Source: Desulfobacteraceae bacterium (lineage in GTDB: Bacteria; Desulfobacterota; Desulfobacteria; Desulfobacterales; JAABSP01). Taken from it: DNA of 56,418 nucleotides. The notes beneath the pieces are model-generated. The model did no database searches and was not told the origin of the DNA. It worked only from the letters and a program-made list of their open reading frames with translations. Both the position numbers and the translations under genes were made by a program. Of the stretch, positions 18,591-26,198 are shown piece by piece. The stretch covers positions 1-56,418 of the forward strand of contig JAABSP010000029.1 of assembly GCA_011390345.1 (NCBI GenBank). The letters run 5' to 3'. Numbering within the stretch: position 1 is the stretch's first letter; each line of letters begins with the position of its first letter.

Positions 18591-19865
18591 TTATTTCTCA
18601 GTTTCCGGGTCCACCAGGACATTGTTGGGCGGGGCATCCTCTTGGGTATCCTCCTGCAGGGCCTCTTCCACGCCTCCTTTTTCAATCTCTTCCCGGGTCT
18701 CCTCCGGACTCGTTCCCGGCACGGCCAGGGTCGGCTGAAGATCGACCTCTCCTTCCTGGGCCCTGCGCTCGGACAGTACATCTGCCAGGGCCTCCGGGGA
18801 GATCAGCTCCAGGTCGGCCGCATGACGGGCAATTGCAAAGCTGTCGGCCGCCAGCAGCAGCGAACTTCCGGCCGCCATCAACTCTACGGCCAGCTTTTCA
18901 ATAGCCTCCTGCCGCTCCGGCTTCCGGCTGACATTGCGGATGTAGATGGCTTTGACCCGGCCCGGATACTCTTTCACGATGTCGGCATAGATCTCCGGAT
19001 CATGCTGGCCGCTGTCACCGATGAGGACAAAGGGGAGGTCGCTGTACAAAGAGAGCATGGTCCGGATCAGGTTCCGCTTGTGGTCCTTTGATTTTCTGGG
19101 GAAAGGTCGGCGCAGGGAGATCCCCCACTCCCGGAGAAAGAGGATGGGCCCCTCGGGAATCTCATGAAGGTTGAAAAATGCCTCCAGCACATCATAGATG
19201 CCCCAGGGCCCCCGGGAGACATAGAGCATCGGGTTGTTGTCCGCGCCCGACTTTCCGCAGTGGAGTGCATGGTAGAGCGCGGCCACTCCGGGAAAGGCCA
19301 CCCGGCTTTGGGCTCCTTTCATAAAAAGGCGCCAGAACATCTTCAGCTTGTTGGCCACGCCGGTGAGCATCACCGTGTCATCGATGTCGCTGATGATCAC
19401 ATGGCGGCTCGTGTTCGGCGGCACGAAGAATTCCCCCGTCACCAGGGGAGCGGCCGCGTCCGGCTTGATCAGTTCCAACTGCATCTCATGCCAGAGCCGG
19501 TCCTCGGGCGGCGGAGATTCGGGCCGGAGGTGGATGCGGAAGTAGCCGTCCGGGTCCGTCTTCACCTGCTGAACCGTTCCGAGATAATCGGCCTTGACCA
19601 CTGCATCGGGAATCCCTTTGCGCATCAGGCGCCGGCCCATGTCCATCAGATCGCGGCCCACGGTTCCCCGTTTGGATTCAACGGGTCGGTCCGGCTGGAG
19701 AAAGACCCTCCCCATGAGATAGATCTCTTCCCGGGATCCGTAGCCCCGGAAGGGCTGGATCAGCACCCCGCCCCGGCCCTTGTCTCCCTTTGCGGGCCGG
19801 GCCATCAGGTGAAGGATCTTTCGAAATGCAGTTGTCGTATCCGAGATGGGCTGATGTCTGCTCAT
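18591..19865 (-). CDS. App1-like phosphatidate phosphatase-domain protein (DUF2183)
   Basis: A 424-residue protein with the DUF2183/App1 catalytic domain, a HAD-like fold known from yeast actin-patch phosphatidate phosphatase. The nucleophile motif is SDIDDTVMLTG (Asp about 158 and 160), followed by SRGPWGIYDVLE, FPRKSKDHKR and GDSGQHDPEIYADI, all diagnostic. The N-terminal about 140 residues form a beta-rich region, and the C-terminal about 60 residues are acidic and disordered (Glu/Pro-rich). No signal peptide or membrane segment. AGGAG precedes the ATG. Its place between rocD and gdhA is not explained by the known activity; the true substrate is unknown. Confidence 0.88.
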   Translation of the reverse strand: MSRHQPISDTTTAFRKILHLMARPAKGDKGRGGVLIQPFRGYGSREEIYLMGRVFLQPDRPVESKRGTVGRDLMDMGRRLMRKGIPDAVVKADYLGTVQQVKTDPDGYFRIHLRPESPPPEDRLWHEMQLELIKPDAAAPLVTGEFFVPPNTSRHVIISDIDDTVMLTGVANKLKMFWRLFMKGAQSRVAFPGVAALYHALHCGKSGADNNPMLYVSRGPWGIYDVLEAFFNLHEIPEGPILFLREWGISLRRPFPRKSKDHKRNLIRTMLSLYSDLPFVLIGDSGQHDPEIYADIVKEYPGRVKAIYIRNVSRKPERQEAIEKLAVELMAAGSSLLLAADSFAIARHAADLELISPEALADVLSERRAQEGEVDLQPTLAVPGTSPEETREEIEKGGVEEALQEDTQEDAPPNNVLVDPETEK

Positions 19866-19923
19866 GGCTTCTCCTGATTCTTTTCGGAAATCTCCCTCTT
19901 TAAACTCTAAACCCTCTTCTCTT

Positions 19924-21123
19924 CTACCCCATCAGCACCGGAACGATCCGCTCCAGGGCCCAATCGATATCATCTTTGGTGATCACCAGGGGCGGCGCAA
20001 ACCGGATCACGTTCTCGTGGGTCTCCTTGCAGAGAAGCCCCTTCTGCATCAGCGCCTCGCAGAACGGCCGGGCCCCTTCCGCCTCCGGCTTCAGCTCCAC
20101 GCCGATCATCAATCCTTTCCCCCGGACCTCCTCGATGTGCGGGCTCTTGACCTTCTGCAGCTCCGACAGGAAATAATTTCCCATCTTCTCGGCATTCTCC
20201 ACCATCCCCTCTTGGATCAGCACCCTGACAGCGGCTCGGGCCACCGCACAGCCCAAAGGATTGCCGCCGAAGGTAGAGCCGTGCTCTCCGGGCATGAAAA
20301 CCCCTAAAACCTCCTTGTTGGAAAGCACCGCGGAGATCGGATAGAAGCCGCCCGAAAGCGCCTTGCCCACCAGGGTCAAGTCGGCCTCCACCCCCTCATG
20401 GGCCTCGGCCAGCAGCTTTCCGGTGCGGCCCAGCCCGGTCTGGATCTCGTCGAAAATGAGCGCGACATTCTTCTCGATGCAGATCCGCCGCACATCCTTC
20501 AGATACCCCTCTGCCGGAATGATCACCCCGGCCTCCCCCTGGATCGGCTCCACCAGAAAGCCTGCGGTATTCGGGGTGATGGCCGCGTCCAGCGCAGCCG
20601 CATCGCCGAATGGAATGATCTTGAACCCCGGCGCAAAGGGCCCGAACCCCTCTTTGTAGGAATCTTCGCTGGAAAAGCCGATGATCGCGATGGTCCGGCC
20701 GTGGAAGTTGTTCGTACAGACGATGATCTCGGCCTTGTTCTCCGGGATGCCCTTGTCCTGATACCCCCATTTCCGCACCGCCTTGATCACGGTCTCCACG
20801 GCCTCCGCGCCGCTGTTCATGGGCAGCACCATGTGGGAGTTGGTCAGCTCGCAGATCTCCTTGTAGAAGTGCCCCAACTGATCGTTCCGAAAGGCCCGGG
20901 AGGTCAGCGTCAGCTTTTTGGCCTGTTGGACCATCGCATCATGGATTACGGGATGGCAGTGCCCCTGATTGACCGCGGAATAGGCCGAAAGGCAGTCCAT
21001 ATATTTGTTGCCCCCCACATCCCAGACCCAGATCCCTTCTCCACGCTTCAGCACCACATCCAGGGGCTTGTAGTTTTTTGCGCCATACTGGTTTTCCAGT
21101 TCGATCAGACCTTGGGCATCCAT
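19924..21123 (-). CDS. rocD: Ornithine--oxo-acid aminotransferase
   Basis: A 399-residue class III PLP aminotransferase converting ornithine and 2-oxoglutarate to glutamate-semialdehyde and glutamate. Motifs include [47 protein letters not shown] and the PLP-binding lysine in [15 protein letters not shown] near residue 250; [17 protein letters not shown] also fits OAT rather than acetylornithine transaminase. The frame stays open upstream to 21432, but that part overlaps wrbA on the same strand and lacks family similarity, so the ATG at 21123 is chosen. Downstream genes are the App1-like protein and gdhA. Confidence 0.94.
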   Translation of the reverse strand: MDAQGLIELENQYGAKNYKPLDVVLKRGEGIWVWDVGGNKYMDCLSAYSAVNQGHCHPVIHDAMVQQAKKLTLTSRAFRNDQLGHFYKEICELTNSHMVLPMNSGAEAVETVIKAVRKWGYQDKGIPENKAEIIVCTNNFHGRTIAIIGFSSEDSYKEGFGPFAPGFKIIPFGDAAALDAAITPNTAGFLVEPIQGEAGVIIPAEGYLKDVRRICIEKNVALIFDEIQTGLGRTGKLLAEAHEGVEADLTLVGKALSGGFYPISAVLSNKEVLGVFMPGEHGSTFGGNPLGCAVARAAVRVLIQEGMVENAEKMGNYFLSELQKVKSPHIEEVRGKGLMIGVELKPEAEGARPFCEALMQKGLLCKETHENVIRFAPPLVITKDDIDWALERIVPVLMG

Positions 21124-21161
21124 ATCGCTCTTCTTTCCTTTCAATCCCTCAGATTTTTCTT

Positions 21162-21776
21162 CTATCCCCGAAGCTTCTTCGCGGTCTCGGCCACCCGTTT
21201 TCCCAGTGCTTTTGCAATGACGATATCCTCGGGGGTCGGCTGAAGTTCTCCTGTGGGCCCGGCCACGGTGGTGGGGCCGTAGGGCGTTCCGCCCCGCGCT
21301 TCGGTATGGATCATCCCTTCCACGGAATAGGGAACCCCCACGATGATCATCCCCAAGTGGATCAGGGGAACCATCATGGTCAAAAGCGTCGTCTCCTGCC
21401 CCCCGTGCATGGAGGCCGTCGAGGTAAAACACCCGGCCGGCTTCCCCTCCATCTCCCCGTTCATCCAGAGATCTGCCGTTGAATCTATGAGCTGCTTCAA
21501 CTGTGCCGTCATATTGCCGTACCGCGTGGGAGAGCCGAAAATGACGGCATCGGCCTCCCGAAGATCGTCCAAAGAACAGACCGGAATATCCTTTTGCTGA
21601 TCCCGGATTTTACCGGCAAACTCGTTCCCGTCGATGATTTTGTCCACCTTCTCGAACTCCTCGGCCCGGCGCAGAACCACCTCCGCACCCCTAACCGATT
21701 CCGCGCCCGCAGCCACAGCCTTTGCCATCTCCAGAGTATGCCCATACATCGAATAATATACCACCAGAATCTTCAT
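21162..21776 (-). CDS. wrbA: NAD(P)H:quinone oxidoreductase, flavodoxin-like (WrbA)
   Basis: A 204-residue FMN-binding flavodoxin-fold protein that reduces quinones by two electrons. The FMN phosphate loop [12 protein letters not shown] is at residues 7-18; [23 protein letters not shown] and [12 protein letters not shown] are WrbA signatures. AAAGGAG lies eight bases before the ATG. First gene of the wrbA-rocD-app1-gdhA strand run; 38 bp separate it from rocD. Confidence 0.96.
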   Translation of the reverse strand: MKILVVYYSMYGHTLEMAKAVAAGAESVRGAEVVLRRAEEFEKVDKIIDGNEFAGKIRDQQKDIPVCSLDDLREADAVIFGSPTRYGNMTAQLKQLIDSTADLWMNGEMEGKPAGCFTSTASMHGGQETTLLTMMVPLIHLGMIIVGVPYSVEGMIHTEARGGTPYGPTTVAGPTGELQPTPEDIVIAKALGKRVAETAKKLRG

Positions 21777-22033
21777 CTCATCTCTCCTTTCCAGGGTCTA
21801 TCCTGTGTTCTCTCCTGCCCCATTCGGTCCTTTACGTCCTTTTTGTCTTTTGCTTAAAAGATTACCACACTTATTCCCCAAAATACAGCATTAACCCTTC
21901 CTGTCCGGCTAAGGCGGTTTTCTGGAATCAAAATTCCACTAAAAAAGGACAAAGAAATGGACGGAGTGGACAGAGCGGAGGCTAAAACCCCAAGACCTTT
22001 GCCGGGATCTTCATTTCCAAAATTGACCTAAAG
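21777..22033. other. Intergenic region upstream of wrbA, no gene seen
   Basis: Together with the terminator and hisF-proximal sequence this forms a gap of about 390 bases (21777-22165) between hisF and wrbA. It is AT-richer than the genes and has no frame with family similarity on either strand. A small inverted repeat, TGGAAT-caaa-ATTCCA, lies near 21932-21947. The wrbA promoter should be here but I see no convincing -35/-10 pair. Confidence 0.5.
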
Positions 22034-22075
22034 AAAAAAGCCCGGACTCAGCTTAAAAAAAGCCGTAGCCCGGGC
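22034..22075 (-). terminator. Rho-independent terminator after hisF
   Basis: Read on the minus strand, GCCCGG (22075-22070) pairs with CCGGGC (22045-22040), with an inner stem CGGCTT/AAGCTG around a T-rich loop, followed at once by six T residues (22039-22034). It lies about 90 bp after the hisF stop and ends the cvpA-mazG-hisH-hisF operon. Confidence 0.8.
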
Positions 22076-22165
22076 CATAGAGACCGGAGGTAATCCCTAC
22101 GCTCTATCCGCTCATCGCACCGATGGAATCAAAAGAGATAAAATCAAAGAGGAAAACAAGCAGCA

Positions 22166-22945
22166 TCACCATTTCATCCGCACCTTGATCCCCTTGTCAT
22201 CCAGAAAATTCTTGATCTGAGCCACAGTATATGTCCCATAATGGGTCATGGAAGCAATCAGCGCGGCATCGGCCTTCCCCTGCGTAAGCACATCCGCGAG
22301 ATGCTGCGGCGTCCCCGCGCCCCCCGAAGCGATCACCGGGATATCCACATTCACGGAAATCAGCTCCGTCAGCGCCAGCTCATACCCCTCCCGGGTCCCG
22401 TCCGCATCGATGGAATTGAGGCAGATCTCCCCTGCCCCCAGCTCCTGTGCCCTCAGTGCCCACTCAAGCGCATCCATCCCCATATAGGTTCTTCCGCCGT
22501 TGATAACGATCTCATACCCTGATGGGATCTTCTCGCTCTTCTCCACCCCCTTCACATCCATCCCCAGCACCACACACTGGCTGCCGAAGGCTTTTGCCCC
22601 CTGTGCGATGATCTCCGGGTTTTTGACTGCGGCCGAATTGACGCTCACCTTTTCCGCGCCGGCCAGAAGCACCCGGCGCATGTCCTCCACGGTTCGGATG
22701 CCCCCGCCCACGGAAAAGGGGATGAAGATGGTTTCGGCCACATTCCGGACCACCTCGATCATGATGTCCCGCTTCTCATGGGAGGCCGTGATGTCGTAGA
22801 AGACGAGTTCGTCCGCGCCGGCCTCGTAGTAGAATCTGGCCATCTTCACGGGATCGCCGATGTCGATGTTGTTTTCGAACTTGATGCCCTTTGTGGTTCG
22901 CCCCTCCCGGACATCGAGGCAGGGAATGATCCGTTTGCTCAGCAT
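22166..22945 (-). CDS. hisF: Imidazole glycerol phosphate synthase cyclase subunit HisF
   Basis: A 259-residue TIM barrel that uses HisH-derived ammonia to make imidazole glycerol phosphate and AICAR. The catalytic aspartates are both present: Asp11 in IIPCLDV and Asp130 in LGMDVKG. Phosphate-binding segments [18 protein letters not shown] and IASGGAGTP are intact. The sequence [18 protein letters not shown] and NSIDADGT differ from textbook HisF (usually VNLRDAGDP and TSMDRDGT). The start MLSKRII at 22945 is preferred to an ATG three codons earlier; either overlaps the hisH stop. No other his genes are in the window. Confidence 0.95.
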   Translation of the reverse strand: MLSKRIIPCLDVREGRTTKGIKFENNIDIGDPVKMARFYYEAGADELVFYDITASHEKRDIMIEVVRNVAETIFIPFSVGGGIRTVEDMRRVLLAGAEKVSVNSAAVKNPEIIAQGAKAFGSQCVVLGMDVKGVEKSEKIPSGYEIVINGGRTYMGMDALEWALRAQELGAGEICLNSIDADGTREGYELALTELISVNVDIPVIASGGAGTPQHLADVLTQGKADAALIASMTHYGTYTVAQIKNFLDDKGIKVRMKW

Positions 22946-23571
22946 GGCTTCCACTCGCAGAAATTCTTCAAAAGGTTCAGGCCCGATGTTCCGCTCTTTT
23001 CCGGATGGAACTGGGTGGCGATCAGGTTATCTTTCCCCAGAATCGATGTAAATGTGATGCCGTACTCGGTTCTGCCCAAGACATTCTCCGCATCGGCCGG
23101 GTCCGGATAGTAGCCGTGGACAAAATAGAACTCGTCCCTCTCCCCGATCCCTTTGAGCACCGGATGCGCCTTCTCCACCCGCACCCGGTTCCAGCCCATG
23201 TGGGGGATCTTCAATCCGTTTCCGGCATTGTCTTTGAGCTTGTGGGCAAAGGCCCGGGTCTTTCCCTCGATGAGCCCCAGGCATTCGGTTCCGCCATCCT
23301 CCTCGCTTGCCGATACGATGACCTGGGTCCCCAGACAGATGCCCAGCAGCGGCTTTCCGGACCGGTAAACCCGGGAGATGACCTCATCGAGCCCGAGCCG
23401 TCTTAGGCTCTCCATTGCAGAGCCTGCCGCGCCCACGCCGGGAAAGATGACCCGATCTGCCGATTCGATGATCTGTTTCTCTTTCGTAACCGTGCATTCG
23501 TAGCCGATATGGTTGACGGCTCTGGCAACACTGGTGAGGTTGCCCGCGTCATAGTCGATGATCGCAATCAT
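22939..23571 (-). CDS. hisH: Imidazole glycerol phosphate synthase glutaminase subunit HisH
   Basis: A 210-residue class I glutamine amidotransferase that supplies ammonia to HisF. The nucleophile is Cys79 in LLGICLGTQ (Met is usual where Thr stands), and the catalytic His and Glu are in QFHPEKSG near the C-terminus. The N-terminus [11 protein letters not shown] and PGVGA oxyanion-loop region are typical. The ATG at 23571 has AGGAG nine bases upstream; the frame is open 12 codons further but without a good ribosome site. The stop overlaps the hisF start, so the two subunits are translationally coupled. Confidence 0.96.
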   Translation of the reverse strand: MIAIIDYDAGNLTSVARAVNHIGYECTVTKEKQIIESADRVIFPGVGAAGSAMESLRRLGLDEVISRVYRSGKPLLGICLGTQVIVSASEEDGGTECLGLIEGKTRAFAHKLKDNAGNGLKIPHMGWNRVRVEKAHPVLKGIGERDEFYFVHGYYPDPADAENVLGRTEYGITFTSILGKDNLIATQFHPEKSGTSGLNLLKNFCEWKPC

Positions 23572-23624
23572 CCGTGAACTCCTTCGCGCTTCTTCGTCAT
23601 GCTTCATTCTTCTTCAGATCTATT

Positions 23625-24437
23625 CTACGGTCTTTTTCCTGATCTTTTTCCTGATCTATTTTCTGGTCTGTTTTCTGATCTTTCTGCCAGATCTTCTTTG
23701 AGGCCATTAACGACCCCGGCAATGGCCGTTTCCAGTGCGCTTTCCGGATGAATTCCGGCCCTGCGCCCCGCGCGGACCAACCGGAAGAGAAAGCGGCCCA
23801 TCAATTCAGATCTCTCCTTCGCAGACCTCTCCTTATCTGTTCCATCCCCAAGGCCATCGGCTTTCAGCCCATCCCGAAGCGCTGCCCACTCCCGATCGGC
23901 TGCTGCCAGAATCTCCTCGTCGGTTTCGGCCATCAATCCGCTCCGCTCGGCCCGCTCTGAAATCAGATAGGCCCGCATCAGCGCGGGCAGGGAGGCCGGC
24001 ACCGCATCCAGCAAGTCCATTTTTGAAGCCGTAGGCCCCGAAGCCGAAGAACTGGCCCCCTTCTTCTCGGCCAGCTTGATATCGTTCCACTGCTGCCGCA
24101 CCGCATCCGCGCTGTCCAGTTCGGCCTTCTCTCCGAAGACATGGGGATGGCGCCTGGTCATCTTTTCGACATTGGTTTCGGCCACGGCCTCGATATCGAA
24201 GATCCCCGCTTCCCCATAGAGATATGCAACGAAAAAGATCAGAAAGAGAATATCCCCCAGCTCCTCCCGCACCGCGTCGGGCTCCCCCCCGGAAATGGCC
24301 TCCACCAGTTCATGGGCCTCCTCCACCACATACCTGGACATGGTCTGAGGGGTCTGCTTTCTGTCCCAGGGGCAGCCATTCTCCCCCCGCAGCCGGGAGA
24401 TCAGGGTCGTGATCGATTGTAAGGGGTCATGTGCCAT
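23625..24437 (-). CDS. mazG: Nucleoside triphosphate pyrophosphohydrolase MazG
   Basis: A 270-residue house-cleaning enzyme that hydrolyses NTPs and dNTPs to monophosphates and PPi. GCPWDRKQT (21-29), VVEEAHELVEAI and REELGDILFLIFF are the metal-binding signatures, and HPHVFGE follows. The second MazG half is less conserved, with insertions (SSSASGPTASK and a charged stretch near 210). The last residues are a repeat of four-residue units (SENR, PENR, SGKR, SGKR) encoded by a 12-nt tandem repeat, which looks like a recent low-complexity extension. The start overlaps the cvpA stop by 11 nt. Confidence 0.93.
   Translation of the reverse strand: MAHDPLQSITTLISRLRGENGCPWDRKQTPQTMSRYVVEEAHELVEAISGGEPDAVREELGDILFLIFFVAYLYGEAGIFDIEAVAETNVEKMTRRHPHVFGEKAELDSADAVRQQWNDIKLAEKKGASSSASGPTASKMDLLDAVPASLPALMRAYLISERAERSGLMAETDEEILAAADREWAALRDGLKADGLGDGTDKERSAKERSELMGRFLFRLVRAGRRAGIHPESALETAIAGVVNGLKEDLAERSENRPENRSGKRSGKRP
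23631..23678. repeat. Four 12-nt tandem repeats at the mazG 3' end
   Basis: The units TCTTTTTCCTGA, TCTTTTTCCTGA, TCTATTTTCTGG and TCTGTTTTCTGA follow each other directly. On the minus strand they are in frame and encode the four-residue repeats at the MazG C-terminus. Confidence 0.75.
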
Positions 24438-24966
24438 GTTTTATGGAAGATTCCCGGCTTTTTTTAAAGGGTTCGACCTTGACCTCGAAGCGTTGCTTCA
24501 TATCTTTTGAGGCGATTTTTATCATCTGCTCCGATATCCGGACAACTGTCGGGGCCAGCAGGGAATTGCGGATGATCGGCACGTTTGCCGGAAGAAAGGT
24601 CATCAGGATCAGCAGCATCACCGATATGATGAGCATCCCCTTGACCGCGCCGATGCCGCCGCCCGAGATCCGGTCCATCCAGTTCAGGGAGCTGTTCTTC
24701 AACAGGTACTGGATCACCACCGCAATCAGGCCGATGATTATGAAAACGGCAGAAAAAATGAGAAGAAAGCTGAAGATGTTCCGATAAGCGGGGCTCGCCA
24801 TCCATCGGGTCAGATGGGCTGCGAGAAAGGGATAGAGGGAGTATCCGGCATAAAAACCGGCCATCACCCCGAGGATCGCGGCGACCTCCCGGATAAAACC
24901 CCTGAAAAAGCCCATGACAAGGCAGTAGAGCAGAACAACGATCAACAGGATATCAAGCGGATTCAT
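24427..24966 (-). CDS. cvpA: CvpA family membrane protein
   Basis: A 179-residue inner-membrane protein with about four hydrophobic helices (roughly 2-20, 25-45, 60-85, 100-125). The CvpA-family glycine-rich segment DRISGGGIGAVKGMLI is present. CvpA homologues affect colicin V production and envelope stress, with the biochemical role unknown. The ATG at 24966 (MNPLDILL) has AAGGAG close upstream and matches the usual N-terminus; a longer frame to 25026 is possible. The C-terminal 45 residues are charged. First gene of the cvpA-mazG-hisH-hisF run, divergent from phoH. Confidence 0.88.
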   Translation of the reverse strand: MNPLDILLIVVLLYCLVMGFFRGFIREVAAILGVMAGFYAGYSLYPFLAAHLTRWMASPAYRNIFSFLLIFSAVFIIIGLIAVVIQYLLKNSSLNWMDRISGGGIGAVKGMLIISVMLLILMTFLPANVPIIRNSLLAPTVVRISEQMIKIASKDMKQRFEVKVEPFKKSRESSIKHGT

Positions 24967-25114
24967 AGACTCCTTTATGGGTGCAGCAACGGGATAAACC
25001 GGCTGAATAGAGTAACAATTAAGCAAGCAAGGGTAGCAAAGCCCTCATTTTGAGTCAATATTTTTCTTCCATCGCCCTTTACATCCCAAATCGAGGTTTA
25101 CAACCGGCCTCCAT

Positions 25115-25156
25115 ATCGGATATAAGGATCGGATATAAGGACATCGGATATAAGGA
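25115..25156. repeat. Three tandem copies of ATCGGATATAAGGA upstream of phoH
   Basis: Copies at 25115-25128, 25129-25141 (first base missing) and 25143-25156 are otherwise identical and nearly head to tail. They lie in the 226-bp divergent gap between cvpA and phoH, 37 bp before the phoH start, where a promoter or operator would be expected. Confidence 0.75.
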
Positions 25157-25192
25157 CAAAAGAAAAAATGATTATAGAGAAAAACATTGCTT

Positions 25193-26170
25193 ATGAACAA
25201 CGAAAACGACAACCAGATTACCCTTACATTTGAAGACAATGAACTGTCCCGGCAGCTTTTCGGGGAACAGAACAAACACCTGAAGCAGATAGGGGATGCA
25301 ACAGATGTCTCCATCCATACCCGGGGCAACACCGTCTTGATTCAGGGGGACCCGATCGCCGCGGATCTGGCCAGAAAGATCCTGGAACAGCTCTACGGTC
25401 TCCTCGAGAACAAATACCCGATCTATACCACGGATGTGGACTACGCGATCCGGGTACTGAGCAAGGACGACCGGGCACAACTGAAAGATATCTTTCTCGA
25501 TACCGTCTATATTACGGCCAAGAAGCATGCCATCACCCCCAAGAGCCGTTCCCAGAAATCCTACATCGACGCGATCCGCACTCATGACATCGTCTTCGGC
25601 ATAGGCCCGGCCGGCACCGGCAAGACCTATCTCGCGATGGCAATGGCCGTGGCCTCCCTCACCAAGGGGCTGGTGCGCCGGATCATCCTCACCCGGCCCG
25701 CGGTGGAGGCCGGAGAGGCTCTCGGCTTTCTCCCCGGAGACCTTGCCGATAAGGTGGACCCCTACCTGCGGCCCCTCTACGACGCGCTCCATGACATGAT
25801 GCGCTTTGAAAAGGTTTCGGCCCTGATGCAGCAAGGGGTGATAGAGGTCGCGCCCCTGGCCTTTATGCGGGGCAGAACCTTAAACGATGCCTTTGTGATT
25901 TTAGATGAGGCCCAGAACACCACATCCGAACAGATGAAGATGTTTCTCACCCGCATCGGCTTCAGCTCCAAAGCCGTCATAACCGGCGACATCACGCAGG
26001 TGGATCTTCCGGCCAACAAATCCTCGGGCCTGATCGAGGCCGCGGAGATCCTCCAGGAGATCGAAGGGATTCGTTTTGTCTTCTTTTCCAAAACAGACGT
26101 AGTTCGCCATAAACTCGTCCGGGAGATCATTCGAGCGTATGAGAAAAACGAGCCAAACCGGGGAAGCTGA
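25193..26170 (+). CDS. ybeZ: PhoH-like ATPase (YbeZ)
   Basis: A 325-residue cytosolic P-loop protein of the PhoH family; YbeZ partners YbeY in 16S rRNA processing. Walker A is GPAGTGKTYLA near residue 139, Walker B VILDEAQN near 235, with TRPAVEAGEALGFLPGD and ITGDITQVDLP typical of the family. The N-terminal about 110 residues (KH-like) include HLKQIGDATDV. The ATG at 25193 is preferred to a TTG at 25187; the ribosome site is weak. The following genes pgpH and ybeY make the classic phoH-pgpH-ybeY order. Confidence 0.95.
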   Translation: MNNENDNQITLTFEDNELSRQLFGEQNKHLKQIGDATDVSIHTRGNTVLIQGDPIAADLARKILEQLYGLLENKYPIYTTDVDYAIRVLSKDDRAQLKDIFLDTVYITAKKHAITPKSRSQKSYIDAIRTHDIVFGIGPAGTGKTYLAMAMAVASLTKGLVRRIILTRPAVEAGEALGFLPGDLADKVDPYLRPLYDALHDMMRFEKVSALMQQGVIEVAPLAFMRGRTLNDAFVILDEAQNTTSEQMKMFLTRIGFSSKAVITGDITQVDLPANKSSGLIEAAEILQEIEGIRFVFFSKTDVVRHKLVREIIRAYEKNEPNRGS

Positions 26171-26198
26171 TCCCAGAAAATCCCCACGAGATCGAAAA

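Noticed and set aside
21124-21432. Upstream extension of rocD
   Set aside because: The frame overlaps wrbA on the same strand and has low-complexity sequence without aminotransferase similarity.
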